38,004 nt of DNA from NCBI RefSeq assembly GCF_001557875.1, contig NZ_LNRF01000018.1, positions 1 through 38,004 of the forward strand. Direction: 5' to 3'. Under the pieces are notes generated by a model. That model was not told the origin of the DNA. It did not search any database and saw only the letters and a program-made list of their open reading frames with translations. Both the position numbers and the translations under genes were made by a program. Below are positions 1-8,241 of this stretch, piece after piece. Positions within the stretch are counted from its first letter, which is position 1, and the number at the start of each line of letters is the position of its first letter. The stretch is from Vibrio splendidus (lineage in GTDB: Bacteria > Pseudomonadota > Gammaproteobacteria > Enterobacterales > Vibrionaceae).

Positions 1-39
1 AAATGGTTTAGTCTCATTGTCTTAAACAATGCATCCGGA

Positions 40-116
<77 letters not shown>

Positions 117-172
117 CATTACAGTTAAGCGCTATCTGTTGCCCAAGGCGGTAAGAGCAGCGATTAACTAAT

Positions 173-248
173 GCGATACTAGCTCAGTTGGTAGAGCGCA
201 ACCTTGCCAAGGTTGAGGTCATCGGTTCGAACCCGATGTATCGCTCCA
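173..248 (+). tRNA. tRNA-Gly (GCC)
   Basis: This is a 76-nt cloverleaf. The acceptor stem pairs GCGATAC with GTATCGC, the anticodon loop TTGCCAA gives anticodon GCC, the T arm contains GGTTCGAACCC, and CCA is encoded. E. coli has its glyVXY tRNA-Gly genes at the syntenic place next to queG, so the position is conserved although the Met partner is different. Confidence 0.97.
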
Positions 249-381
249 GCTTTCTTCTAAAAAGCTATTAAGACTCTTTAAACCACCGTGTTTTTCTTTA
301 GATCACAGAGTTTAAAGACGACCTTAAAGGTCACGCTCTTTCTTTAATGCTGCGAAGCATAATCCCCCCAAAAAGCAAATA

Positions 382-410
382 ATCCTCCATCATGGTGGAT
401 ATTTTTTTTG
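382..410 (+). terminator. Rho-independent terminator of the tRNA transcript
   Basis: ATCC-T-CCA pairs with TGG-T-GGAT around a TCA loop, with one T:T mismatch in the stem, and a run of eight T follows. It lies about 135 nt after tRNA-Gly. The intervening trailer (249-381) contains further small stems, such as TCTTTAAAC (275-283) with GTTTAAAGA (310-318) and GACC/GGTC (320-332), as expected for a processed tRNA tail. Confidence 0.75.
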
Positions 411-475
411 TCTTAAATTTTTCTTAGCAACTGGAATGCTAGTAAACATCAGGTCTCTGAAGCAGATACTTGAGG

Positions 476-768
476 TTTTTCACATCTATAAACAGACTTA
501 TCCACAAAATGTTAGGTGTGGATAACTTGGTTGATAAAGTTATTTCAGGCTTAATTCTTTACCTATCCCTAAAAGATCTTTCTTGTTTTCAATATATTAG
601 ATGAATTGCGGCGATCGTAACTTGTTGTTTTTTATCAAGTTGGATGCCTATCTTGGATTTGATAAAAGATCGTTAACTTGTTGTTTTTTGATCTTAATCA
701 TTTATCGGTACTGTGTTTAACTTTGTGCGAGTGTCGGAAGTTTACGAGAGTTCTGAATTTTTTCCACA
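476..768. promoter_or_regulatory. cluster of DnaA boxes, datA-like locus
   Basis: The 470-bp gene-free region between the tRNA terminator and the queG stop contains a perfect DnaA box TTATCCACA at 498-506 and its perfect inverse at 517-525, 10 bp apart. TTTTTCACA at 476-484 and TTTTCCACA at 760-768 also fit the relaxed consensus TTWTNCACA. The inverse strand at 712-720 reads TTAAACACA, one mismatch away. Four GATC sites lie at 575, 613, 668 and 690, and a 16-bp direct repeat (618-633, 674-689) sits in the middle. From memory, E. coli datA, the IHF-dependent locus that promotes hydrolysis of DnaA-ATP, lies in the same interval between glyVXY and queG. I see no good IHF consensus site. The assignment as datA rests on box content plus synteny and is an inference. 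Confidence 0.6.
618..689. repeat. 16-bp direct repeat inside the datA-like region
   Basis: TAACTTGTTGTTTTTT occurs at 618-633 and again at 674-689. Each copy is preceded by GATCG (613 and 668) and followed by a GATC or ATCA sequence. Spacing between copies is 56 bp, about five helical turns, so both would face the same side of the DNA. No known binding motif is recognised. Confidence 0.8.
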
Positions 769-881
769 TTGCTAGAATTGAGAACAAGGTCAAACATTGT
801 TCTAAAATTATGTGCAACGAGTTGTCTTAAATATTGGACTGTTAGTGGGGGCTCGCTTGCCATACATTGGTATATAAAGCG

Positions 882-2024
882 TTAAGCGTCTCTTGGTAGT
901 CCTTTTTCTACAATACGTATTAGTCGGTGCTTTTTAGTCACGACTTTACTGTTACCTTTTGGTACCTCAATGGCACTAGGTAATTGCTGTAGTTGTTTTT
1001 CTAAAGCCCACTCAATATGCACATCTAGCATTTCGTTTTTGCCTTGATGAGACTCCAGGGTTTCAACAATGCATTGTTGAAATGGCGCGTTGCCCATAGC
1101 AACAAAGATATTGCGCAACCACTGGGTGTGTCCGATACGTCTTATTGCGGAGCCTTCCATTTTCTTTAGGAAGGTCGCTTCGTCCCAACTTGAAAGTGAA
1201 ACCAGATCAGCCTCTTGGAAGTCTTCTCTGCGGTGAAAGTCGGTTTGTTCTGTGAGTTCGGCATGACGGTTCCATGGGCAAACTAACTGGCAATCGTCGC
1301 AGCCGTAGATACGGTTACCAATCGCTTCTCTATACTCTTCAGGGATCACACCATCATATTCAATGGTTAAGTACGAAATACATTTGCGCGCATCCACCAC
1401 GCCATCATCAATAATGGCACCTGTTGGGCAAGAAGTGATACATGCGGTGCATTTACCACACTCATCGACACTGGGTTCATCGACTGGAAGAGGGATGTTA
1501 ACTAACAGCTCCCCTAGAAAGAACCATGAGCCAGCGTCTTTATCAAGAATTAATGAGTGTTTACCTGTCCAGCCCAACCCTGCTTTTTGAGCGAGCGGTC
1601 TTTCCAAAATAGGCGCTGAATCGACGAAAGGGCGTGAGTCTAAACCTTCGACCTCTTTTTCAATTCTTTGTCCCAGCTTTTTCAACTGGTTACGGAACAA
1701 TTTGTGATAGTCGCGGCCTAAAGAATAACGGCTGATGTAGCCTTGAGTGGTATCGCTTAGGTTAGAGGCAAACTGAGCTTCTGGTGGTAGGTAATTCATT
1801 CGAGCGCTGATCACTCGAATTGTGCCTGGGTGAAGTTCATCAGGACGTGCACGCATCATCCCATGTCGAGCCATCCAATCCATTTCGCCGTGGTGACCCG
1901 CATCTAGCCATGCTTGAAGAGGGGCTTCGTGTTCACTTAAATCAACATCGCAGATGCCAACTTTTTGAAAGCCTAACTCTTTTCCCCAAATTTTAATTTT
2001 TTCAGCAAGATGGTCTAGATTCAT
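882..2024 (-). CDS. queG: epoxyqueuosine reductase QueG
   Basis: QueG catalyses the last step of queuosine synthesis, reducing epoxyqueuosine to queuosine at the wobble base of tRNAs for Tyr, His, Asp and Asn, using cobalamin and two [4Fe-4S] clusters. The 380-residue protein closely follows E. coli QueG (379). Asp135 in RPFVDSAP matches the catalytic acid. Cluster ligands are Cys189, 192, 195, 199 (CGKCTACITSCP) and Cys215, 242, 245, 249 (GCDDCQLVCPWN). The C terminus RIVEKGLPRDA is typical. The frame is open to a TTG at 2060, but the ATG at 2024 aligns with the family start; its Shine-Dalgarno sequence is weak. The gene is divergent from tsaE. In E. coli nnr (NAD(P)HX epimerase/dehydratase) lies between them; here the 211-bp gap has no room for it. 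Confidence 0.97.
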   Translation of the reverse strand: MNLDHLAEKIKIWGKELGFQKVGICDVDLSEHEAPLQAWLDAGHHGEMDWMARHGMMRARPDELHPGTIRVISARMNYLPPEAQFASNLSDTTQGYISRYSLGRDYHKLFRNQLKKLGQRIEKEVEGLDSRPFVDSAPILERPLAQKAGLGWTGKHSLILDKDAGSWFFLGELLVNIPLPVDEPSVDECGKCTACITSCPTGAIIDDGVVDARKCISYLTIEYDGVIPEEYREAIGNRIYGCDDCQLVCPWNRHAELTEQTDFHRREDFQEADLVSLSSWDEATFLKKMEGSAIRRIGHTQWLRNIFVAMGNAPFQQCIVETLESHQGKNEMLDVHIEWALEKQLQQLPSAIEVPKGNSKVVTKKHRLIRIVEKGLPRDA

Positions 2025-2235
2025 GGCTTCATACTTATCGATTAAAATTCGGTTAGGCAAAAATGGGGGCGGATCTTAACGGATCTTAGTGGTGTTGACC
2101 AGAACAGACGTGTTTTGAGCAGTATTTTTCATAGAACTTACACTTGAGTGCTTGTCTCCCAAAAGCATCACGGTTTACTATTCTTGTTCTTTTGATTTTT
2201 ATATAGTCAACGATCGATTTTTAGAGAACGTATTC

Positions 2236-2700
2236 ATGAGCACGAAACAATTTACTTTGAAAGATGAACAAGCAACGATTCAATTAGGAACGGAGCTTTC
2301 TAATCTTTGCTCACAGCAGACGACTATTTATCTGCATGGTGATCTTGGCGCAGGTAAAACGACCTTCAGTCGTGGCTTTGTAAAAGCACTTGGCCATCAA
2401 GGAAATGTAAAGAGCCCAACGTATACTCTAGTTGAACCTTATCAACTTGCAGATTGGCAGGTGTACCACTTTGACCTTTATCGCCTAGCCGATCCTGAAG
2501 AGTTAGAGTTCATGGGAATTCGTGACTACTTTACTCCAGATGCTATCTGTTTGGTTGAATGGCCTGAGAAAGGTTATGGGATGCTACCAGAAGCTGATTT
2601 GGATATTGATATTCGTTACCAAGACGATCACCGTATTGTTTCTTTAACCGCTAATAGTGAATACGGACAGCGCTTACTTAGTCAGTTGGAGTTATGTTGA
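2236..2700 (+). CDS. tsaE: tRNA threonylcarbamoyladenosine biosynthesis ATPase TsaE
   Basis: TsaE is the small ATPase that works with TsaB, TsaC and TsaD to form N6-threonylcarbamoyladenosine (t6A) at position 37 of ANN-reading tRNAs. The 154-residue product has the Walker A motif GDLGAGKTT at about residues 35-43, followed by the family stretch KSPTYTLVEPY and YHFDLYRL. The frame extends upstream to 2152, but the added 28 residues are not family-like. The ATG at 2236 gives the expected length (E. coli 153) and follows a weak AGAG. The stop overlaps the amiB start by 7 bp, which indicates translational coupling. Confidence 0.95.
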   Translation: MSTKQFTLKDEQATIQLGTELSNLCSQQTTIYLHGDLGAGKTTFSRGFVKALGHQGNVKSPTYTLVEPYQLADWQVYHFDLYRLADPEELEFMGIRDYFTPDAICLVEWPEKGYGMLPEADLDIDIRYQDDHRIVSLTANSEYGQRLLSQLELC

Positions 2701-4409
2701 TTTCTAAACGCCTTATTTCGGCAGTGGCCATGATGGCTGCTGTTTTTTCTATACTGTTTTCTTCACTTGTTTCTGCAAACTCACTGAAAAGTTTAAGGGT
2801 TTGGCCTTCTCCAGAAGAAACGCGTGTGGTTATCGACTTAAAATCAGAAGCGGACTTTAGCTATTTCACACTGAGTAGCCCGAGTCGTTTAGTGGTCGAT
2901 TTAAAAAATACCAACCTTGCAACTAAGCTACCGGTCGTGGTGAAAGATAGCCCTGTTCTATCTAAGATTCGTAAGAGTTCACCGCCAGACAAAAACACCT
3001 ATCGCTTGGTTTTTGAGTTAAAGAAGTCGTCTAAAGCAGAGTTGTTCAAACTGAGCCCGACTCCGGGTGGTCAGTATGGACATCGTTTGGTGATCGACTT
3101 ACCTCATGGTGCGGCAAGTAAAGCGACATCGAAGCCGAGTAAGCCAACGGTAAGTAAGAACATTAACCAGGTTAAACGTCAGAAAGACATTTTGATCGTG
3201 ATTGACCCTGGCCACGGTGGTGAAGATCCTGGCTCAATTGGTCCATCTCGTAAATATGAGAAGAATGCGACTCTGAGTATCTCCCGTAAGCTGGCTGCAC
3301 AATTAAATGCCGTACCGGGAATCAAAACGCGTTTAACGCGTAATGCTGACTACTTTGTGAACCTGAACCGACGTGTTGCGATTGCTCGAGAGAATGAAGC
3401 TCACCTGTTGATCTCTATTCACGCCGATGCCTTTACCACTCCTCAACCAAGAGGTGGCTCGGTGTTTGTGCTGAATACTCGACGTGCGAATACCGAGATC
3501 TCACGCTGGATTGAGAACAAAGAGAAACAGTCAGAGCTGCTGGGTGGTAGCGGTGCTGCTTTTACTGGCAATATTGATGATAAGAACGTAAACCAAACCT
3601 TATTGGATCTGCAGTTTAGTCACTCTCAAAAAGAGGGCTACAAACTGGCAACGGCGATTCTGTCTGAAATGGGTAAGGTTGCGAAGCTTCATAACAGTAA
3701 ACCAATCAATACCAGTTTGGCGGTATTACGTTCACCACAGATCCCATCGGTACTGGTAGAGACTGGCTTTATTTCGAATCCGACGGAAGAGAAGCTTCTT
3801 TTCCAACGTTCGCACCAAGATAAATTGGCACGAGCAGTGACTAAAGCGGTCGTTAAGTATTTGAAGGCTAACCCACCTGAAGGGATTATCTTGTCTAATG
3901 CAACGTCATCAACGGGTGGTGTTAGCCAACATAAAGTGTCTCGTGGCGAGTCTTTATCGGTGATTGCGAGTAAATATGGCACGTCGACGCAGACCTTGAT
4001 GAAACTCAACAATCTGAAATCGAGCAGCCTAGCGATCGGTCAAGTGCTTAAGATTCCAGACAGCGCTTCAAGTTCATCATCAAGCAGCGCAGTGAAAACC
4101 AAGACCATAACCCACACGGTTAAGTCCGGAGAGTATCTAGGCAAGATAGCCAGCCGTTACAAAGTGCGAGTTGCAGATATCAAACGTGAGAACCGCTTGA
4201 AATCAGAGACTGTGAGAGTAGGCCAAAAGTTACGTATTACAGTTGAAGTGAAAGATGTCCCTCTGCGCAAGCACAAAGTTGCAAGAGGTGATTACCTTGG
4301 CAAGATAGCTTCGAAATACGGCGTGAGCGTCAACAGCATTCGCCAAGCGAATAAGCTAAGATCTGACAGCCTAGCTATCGGCCAAGTGTTGATTATTCCT
4401 CACAAGTAG
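2694..4409 (+). CDS. amiB: N-acetylmuramoyl-L-alanine amidase AmiB
   Basis: This periplasmic zinc amidase cuts the stem peptide from N-acetylmuramic acid and splits septal peptidoglycan during daughter-cell separation. The 571-residue protein has a signal peptide (about 1-28, cleavage after VSA), an AMIN domain (about 30-136) that targets the septum, and an Amidase_3 domain (about 167-392). Visible catalytic and zinc residues are His174 in DPGHGG, Glu189, His243 in SIHAD and Glu356 in LVETGF. Three LysM peptidoglycan-binding repeats follow (about 412-455, 473-516, 526-570), separated by a Ser-rich linker. E. coli AmiB (445 residues) has no LysM tail. The start overlaps tsaE and is preceded by GGAG. 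Confidence 0.96.
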   Translation: MLISKRLISAVAMMAAVFSILFSSLVSANSLKSLRVWPSPEETRVVIDLKSEADFSYFTLSSPSRLVVDLKNTNLATKLPVVVKDSPVLSKIRKSSPPDKNTYRLVFELKKSSKAELFKLSPTPGGQYGHRLVIDLPHGAASKATSKPSKPTVSKNINQVKRQKDILIVIDPGHGGEDPGSIGPSRKYEKNATLSISRKLAAQLNAVPGIKTRLTRNADYFVNLNRRVAIARENEAHLLISIHADAFTTPQPRGGSVFVLNTRRANTEISRWIENKEKQSELLGGSGAAFTGNIDDKNVNQTLLDLQFSHSQKEGYKLATAILSEMGKVAKLHNSKPINTSLAVLRSPQIPSVLVETGFISNPTEEKLLFQRSHQDKLARAVTKAVVKYLKANPPEGIILSNATSSTGGVSQHKVSRGESLSVIASKYGTSTQTLMKLNNLKSSSLAIGQVLKIPDSASSSSSSSAVKTKTITHTVKSGEYLGKIASRYKVRVADIKRENRLKSETVRVGQKLRITVEVKDVPLRKHKVARGDYLGKIASKYGVSVNSIRQANKLRSDSLAIGQVLIIPHK

Positions 4410-4511
4410 TCTTCGGAATACTAAGCGGCTTCTGGTATATCAATGTTAAAAAATAAGAACTAGTGCAAACGTAACAGCGTTTCCATCAATGGCAGTAAGG
4501 TAGCTATAAAT

Positions 4512-6710
4512 ATGACGATCAAAATACTGCCAGCTCGGTTAGCGAACCAAATCGCAGCGGGTGAAGTGGTAGAAAGGCCAGCCTCTGTTGTAAAAGAGCT
4601 GGTTGAGAACAGTTTGGATTCGGGTGCCACTCGTATCGATATTGATATCGAGAAAGGTGGCGCCAAGATGATCCGCGTTCGTGATAATGGTAAGGGCATC
4701 GTCAAAGATGAACTGGCTCTCGCACTAAGTCGCCACGCTACCTCTAAAATCCATACTCTTGATGACCTTGAGGCGATCGTCAGCCTAGGTTTCCGTGGTG
4801 AAGCGCTAGCGAGTATCAGTTCAGTGGCGCGTTTAACCATGACTTCACGCCCTGCTACTCAAGATCAAGCTTGGGCGGCACACAGTGAAGGCCGTGATAT
4901 GCAGGTGAAACTGCAGCCTGCAGCGCATCCAATTGGTACCTCGGTTGAGGTGTTGGATCTGTTCTTCAATACGCCAGCACGTCGTAAGTTCTTACGCACC
5001 GAGAAAACCGAATTCACGCATATTGATGAGTTGCTTAAACGTATTGCATTGAGTCGCTTTGATGTGACGATCAACCTTCGTCATAACGGCAAAATGATTC
5101 GTCAGTACCGAGCCGCTAAAACACAAGTTCAAGCAGAAAAGCGCATCGCTGCGGTATGTGGCAATCCTTTTGTGCGCCATATGCTTAAGATCGAGCTTGA
5201 GCATCAAGGCTTAAAACTTCATGGCTGGATCACCACGCCCGAAGGGGCAAGACAGCAAAGCGATTTGCAATACTGCTATGTGAATGGCCGTATGATGCGC
5301 GACAAGCTGATCAATCACGCGATTCGTCAGAGCTATGAAACCAGTCTGCGCCCAGACCAATTCGCGACGTATGTGTTGTTCATTGAACTCGACCCACATC
5401 AAGTCGACGTGAATGTTCATCCTGCTAAACATGAAGTGCGTTTTCATCAAGCGCGTCTTGTGCATGACTTTATTTACCAAGCATTGAGTGATGGTTTAGC
5501 ACAGAGCAAGCAGATTGATGCTGCGCCAATCAATCAGTCAGCTTTTCATCAATCAGAAGTGATTCATCATCAGCAAGATAGTACGAGCTCTGCAGTTGAT
5601 GGTGTTGCAAGTTTCGCTGAGCCAGAAAGCGTAATGCCTAGCAGTTCGGATGAAACAAAGGTTTCAGATAGGGTGCGACATGCCATTGAGCAAACGCCAG
5701 CCTACCCGAGAAAAGCAGAATCAGAGCACGCTTTTGATAAGCCTCAACACAGCGTTAATGATGGTGGGCAGCGTTACAGCTCACCAGCTAACCGAAGTTC
5801 ATCGCCTAGCGGAGGCTCGTCGGATCGCGAAGCCAGTTTTACAGGCTCGTCTCGCCAAGAGTGGATAGAGTCTCGACCAGCTCCGAAAAAAGAGAAAGAG
5901 CCACACCAGCATCACGCCGAACCTGCTCCATCTAAGCGAGAAGTGAAAGCTTATAAAGAGCTTCTTAAAACGCCAGATTTTGATGATCGCGCGGTACAGC
6001 CATCATCTTGTCGAGAGCCGGTGGCACCAGTAGAAACCAGAGACAACTTAGAAAATAAAGAAAATAGAGAAGCTAAGCCTGCCCAACAGAACTCTGTTTA
6101 TTTAAAACCAAGAGCACCTGTAACGGACTTGGGCAAAGCAGTCTCGATTGTGGAACGTCAGTATCTGGTGATGGGTAATAAGAACGGCAGTGTGTTGGTT
6201 TCTTTGGCTAAGGCTGAATTGTTGCGTGTTGTTGGTCAGCTTGATACTCGAGGTGGCGCGTTAAAAAGCCAACCACTATTGGTGCCCTTATCGATTAAGC
6301 TGGGCAGTGAACTTGTCGAAGTTGCGAAGACGCTGAGCCAAACACTGGCATTACTGGGGATTGAGCTTAAGGCGCGAAACAGTGAGGCGGTAATGGTGAT
6401 GGGCGTGCCTTCTCCTTTAAGGCAGCAAAACTTACAAATTTTGATCCCAGATCTGTTATCTTACGCGGCTTCATTAAACGCTCAGATTGTTGATAATCGC
6501 TCGGCTAATGTTTCCAGCGACCTGTTGCCATCATTGGTCAACTGGATCGGGATTCAAACGGCACAAGTAAAAAGCGACTACACTTTATCTGAAGCGGTTC
6601 AACTAGTTGGGGAACTTGAACAACTTTGGCATGGTCTACTTCCATTAGATGATCCAGAGTTTGTTAATCCTATCGACTTTTCAGCGACTATAGCTGCGTT
6701 TACGGTTTAA
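4512..6710 (+). CDS. mutL: DNA mismatch repair protein MutL
   Basis: MutL is the ATP-driven mediator of methyl-directed mismatch repair. It couples mismatch-bound MutS to MutH and UvrD. The N-terminal GHKL ATPase is intact: ELVENSLDSG with Glu29 and Asn33, then DNGKGI and GFRGEALASIS, and the VDVNVHPAKHEVRF segment near residue 300. A long hydrophilic, low-complexity linker runs from about 335 to 540, and the dimerisation domain follows. At 732 residues it is longer than E. coli MutL (615), mostly because of the linker. No DQHA(X)2E(X)4E endonuclease motif is present, as expected where MutH does the nicking. The SD is TAAGG before ATG. It is 102 bp from amiB with no terminator between. Confidence 0.97.
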   Translation: MTIKILPARLANQIAAGEVVERPASVVKELVENSLDSGATRIDIDIEKGGAKMIRVRDNGKGIVKDELALALSRHATSKIHTLDDLEAIVSLGFRGEALASISSVARLTMTSRPATQDQAWAAHSEGRDMQVKLQPAAHPIGTSVEVLDLFFNTPARRKFLRTEKTEFTHIDELLKRIALSRFDVTINLRHNGKMIRQYRAAKTQVQAEKRIAAVCGNPFVRHMLKIELEHQGLKLHGWITTPEGARQQSDLQYCYVNGRMMRDKLINHAIRQSYETSLRPDQFATYVLFIELDPHQVDVNVHPAKHEVRFHQARLVHDFIYQALSDGLAQSKQIDAAPINQSAFHQSEVIHHQQDSTSSAVDGVASFAEPESVMPSSSDETKVSDRVRHAIEQTPAYPRKAESEHAFDKPQHSVNDGGQRYSSPANRSSSPSGGSSDREASFTGSSRQEWIESRPAPKKEKEPHQHHAEPAPSKREVKAYKELLKTPDFDDRAVQPSSCREPVAPVETRDNLENKENREAKPAQQNSVYLKPRAPVTDLGKAVSIVERQYLVMGNKNGSVLVSLAKAELLRVVGQLDTRGGALKSQPLLVPLSIKLGSELVEVAKTLSQTLALLGIELKARNSEAVMVMGVPSPLRQQNLQILIPDLLSYAASLNAQIVDNRSANVSSDLLPSLVNWIGIQTAQVKSDYTLSEAVQLVGELEQLWHGLLPLDDPEFVNPIDFSATIAAFTV

Positions 6711-6807
6711 CTTTTTCGCGACGACATTTGTCTTTTTAGCTGAATACGTCGCGACACAAAGCCCTTTGCTAAAAAGCGCTAAAACAGAGAAGCAAATACA
6801 AAATATC

Positions 6808-7740
6808 ATGACTGAAAAATTACCTTTAGCGTTGTTTTTAATGGGCCCAACGGCATCAGGAAAAACAGATTTAGCTATCCGCTTACGTCAGAAATACCCT
6901 GTAGAGATCATCAGCGTCGATTCGGCATTGATCTACAAAGACATGGATATTGGTACCGCTAAACCGGATGCGGAAGAGCTTGCGCTCGCGCCTCATCGCT
7001 TGATTGATATTTTGGATCCAAGCGAAGCGTATTCTGCGGCAGATTTTCGTCGTGATGCGATCAATGAAATGAATAAGATTGTAGCGGAAGGCAAAATTCC
7101 GCTACTTGTTGGTGGCACAATGCTTTACTACAAAGCATTGTTGGAAGGTTTATCGCCATTACCAGCAGCGGATCAAGAGATTCGTAAGCAGATTGAAGCG
7201 GAATCTATCGAACAAGGTTGGCAGGCATTGCACGATCAATTAAGAGAGATTGATCCCGTATCCGCTGAAAGAATACACCCAAATGATCCACAAAGGCTTT
7301 CAAGGGCATTGGAAGTTTACCGAATTTCGGGTAAAACATTAACAGAGCTAACTCAAACGAAAGGCGATAGCCTGCCATTTCGTGTAAAACAATTTGCAAT
7401 AGCTCCCAAGGAAAGGAAAGAACTCCATCGCCGCATTGAGCTGCGTTTCGAGAAGATGATAGAAGCGGGATTTGAAGAGGAAATGAAGGCGTTGTACGCC
7501 AGAGAAGATCTTCACCCTGAACTGCCATCGATCCGATGCGTTGGTTATAGGCAGATGTGGGATTATTTAGACGGTAATTGTGATTTAGACGAAGCGGTTT
7601 TCCGTGGTGTCTGTGCAACCCGTCAGTTGGCCAAGCGACAAATCACCTGGTTGCGCAGTTGGGATGATTTAACTTGGTTAGATAGCGAAAACATTGATCA
7701 AGCGTTAGAAACTCTTTCAGATGCAATAGCATCTGATTAG
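6808..7740 (+). CDS. miaA: tRNA dimethylallyltransferase MiaA
   Basis: MiaA transfers a dimethylallyl group to A37 of tRNAs that read codons starting with U, the first step toward ms2i6A. The 310-residue protein has the P-loop GPTASGKT at 13-20, SVDSALIYKDMDIGTAKP, the LLVGGTMLYYKALLEGLSPLP block and the C-terminal RCVGYRQMWDYL and CATRQLAKRQITWLR motifs. The frame can be extended to a TTG at 6766. The ATG at 6808 gives a start like that of E. coli (316 residues), although neither start has a strong SD. It precedes hfq, as in E. coli, where hfq promoters lie inside and after miaA. Confidence 0.96.
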   Translation: MTEKLPLALFLMGPTASGKTDLAIRLRQKYPVEIISVDSALIYKDMDIGTAKPDAEELALAPHRLIDILDPSEAYSAADFRRDAINEMNKIVAEGKIPLLVGGTMLYYKALLEGLSPLPAADQEIRKQIEAESIEQGWQALHDQLREIDPVSAERIHPNDPQRLSRALEVYRISGKTLTELTQTKGDSLPFRVKQFAIAPKERKELHRRIELRFEKMIEAGFEEEMKALYAREDLHPELPSIRCVGYRQMWDYLDGNCDLDEAVFRGVCATRQLAKRQITWLRSWDDLTWLDSENIDQALETLSDAIASD

Positions 7741-7792
7741 TATTGCTGTGTATAATGTGATCGCTTTTGCGTGAATATACTCTGGAAAGGAT

Positions 7793-7847
7793 CCGTTATT
7801 GAGGCTTTTAAAAAATCACAGCCTTTCAATAACAACGGAGTTTTTTT
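7793..7847 (+). terminator. terminator-like hairpin between miaA and hfq
   Basis: GTTATTGA (7795-7802) pairs with TCAATAAC (7826-7833), and GGCT (7803-7806) with AGCC (7820-7823), with a two-base bulge and a 13-nt loop. A run of seven T follows at 7841-7847, about 7 nt after the stem. This suggests partial termination or attenuation after miaA, so that hfq relies partly on its own promoter. TATAAT at 7751-7756 is a possible -10, but no good -35 stands before it. Confidence 0.5.
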
Positions 7848-7933
7848 ATTCATTTAGCTCAGATGCAAAGGCCGCACCTTTTTGTGCACCACTAGCTAAA
7901 TAATTACAACAAAATACAAATAAGGAAAATAAA

Positions 7934-8197
7934 ATGGCTAAGGGGCAATCGCTACAAGACCCATTCCTAAATGCACTCCGTCGTGAGCGCATTCCAGTCT
8001 CTATCTATCTTGTTAACGGCATTAAGCTGCAAGGTCAGATCGAGTCTTTCGATCAATTCGTGATCTTATTGAAGAACACAGTAAACCAAATGGTTTACAA
8101 GCATGCGATTTCTACTGTGGTACCTGCTCGCGCAGTTAGTCACCACAGCGGCGAGCAACGCACGCCATCTGATCGTCCAGAGAAGACTGAAGATTAA
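7934..8197 (+). CDS. hfq: RNA chaperone Hfq
   Basis: Hfq is a hexameric Sm-like protein that binds A-rich and U-rich RNA and anneals small RNAs to their mRNA targets. In vibrios it serves the Qrr quorum-sensing RNAs among others. The 87-residue product has the conserved Sm1 region (QDPFLNALRRERIPVSIYLVNGIKLQGQIESFDQFVILL) and Sm2 (VYKHAISTVVPAR), including Gln8, Asp9, Phe42, Tyr55, Lys56 and His57. The C-terminal tail is short and polar, shorter than in E. coli (102). TAAGGA precedes the ATG. The leader from 7898 is A-rich with ARN-type triplets, which could allow self-binding. Confidence 0.98.
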   Translation: MAKGQSLQDPFLNALRRERIPVSIYLVNGIKLQGQIESFDQFVILLKNTVNQMVYKHAISTVVPARAVSHHSGEQRTPSDRPEKTED

Positions 8198-8241
8198 TCG
8201 TTTAATTGATACAGCTTGCGCTGTAATAAGGAGTTGGTTGC

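Noticed and set aside
117..172. A third tRNA between tRNA-fMet and tRNA-Gly
   Set aside because: The 56-nt spacer does not fold as a cloverleaf and is too short.
630..665. IHF binding site in the datA-like region
   Set aside because: TATCAA (633-638) and TTGATA (659-664) look like half sites, but the second half TTR does not follow at the right spacing in either orientation.
2040..2060. Longer QueG from TTG at 2060
   Set aside because: No SD, and the extra 12 residues are not family-like; ATG at 2024 matches the E. coli start.
3689..4012. Antisense open frames over amiB, mutL and other long genes
   Set aside because: These are shadows of strongly conserved genes, with no SD and no protein-family resemblance.
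7751..7756. Promoter TATAAT after miaA as a certain hfq promoter
   Set aside because: The -10 is perfect, but no acceptable -35 or TGN extension is present, so it is only mentioned under the hairpin entry.
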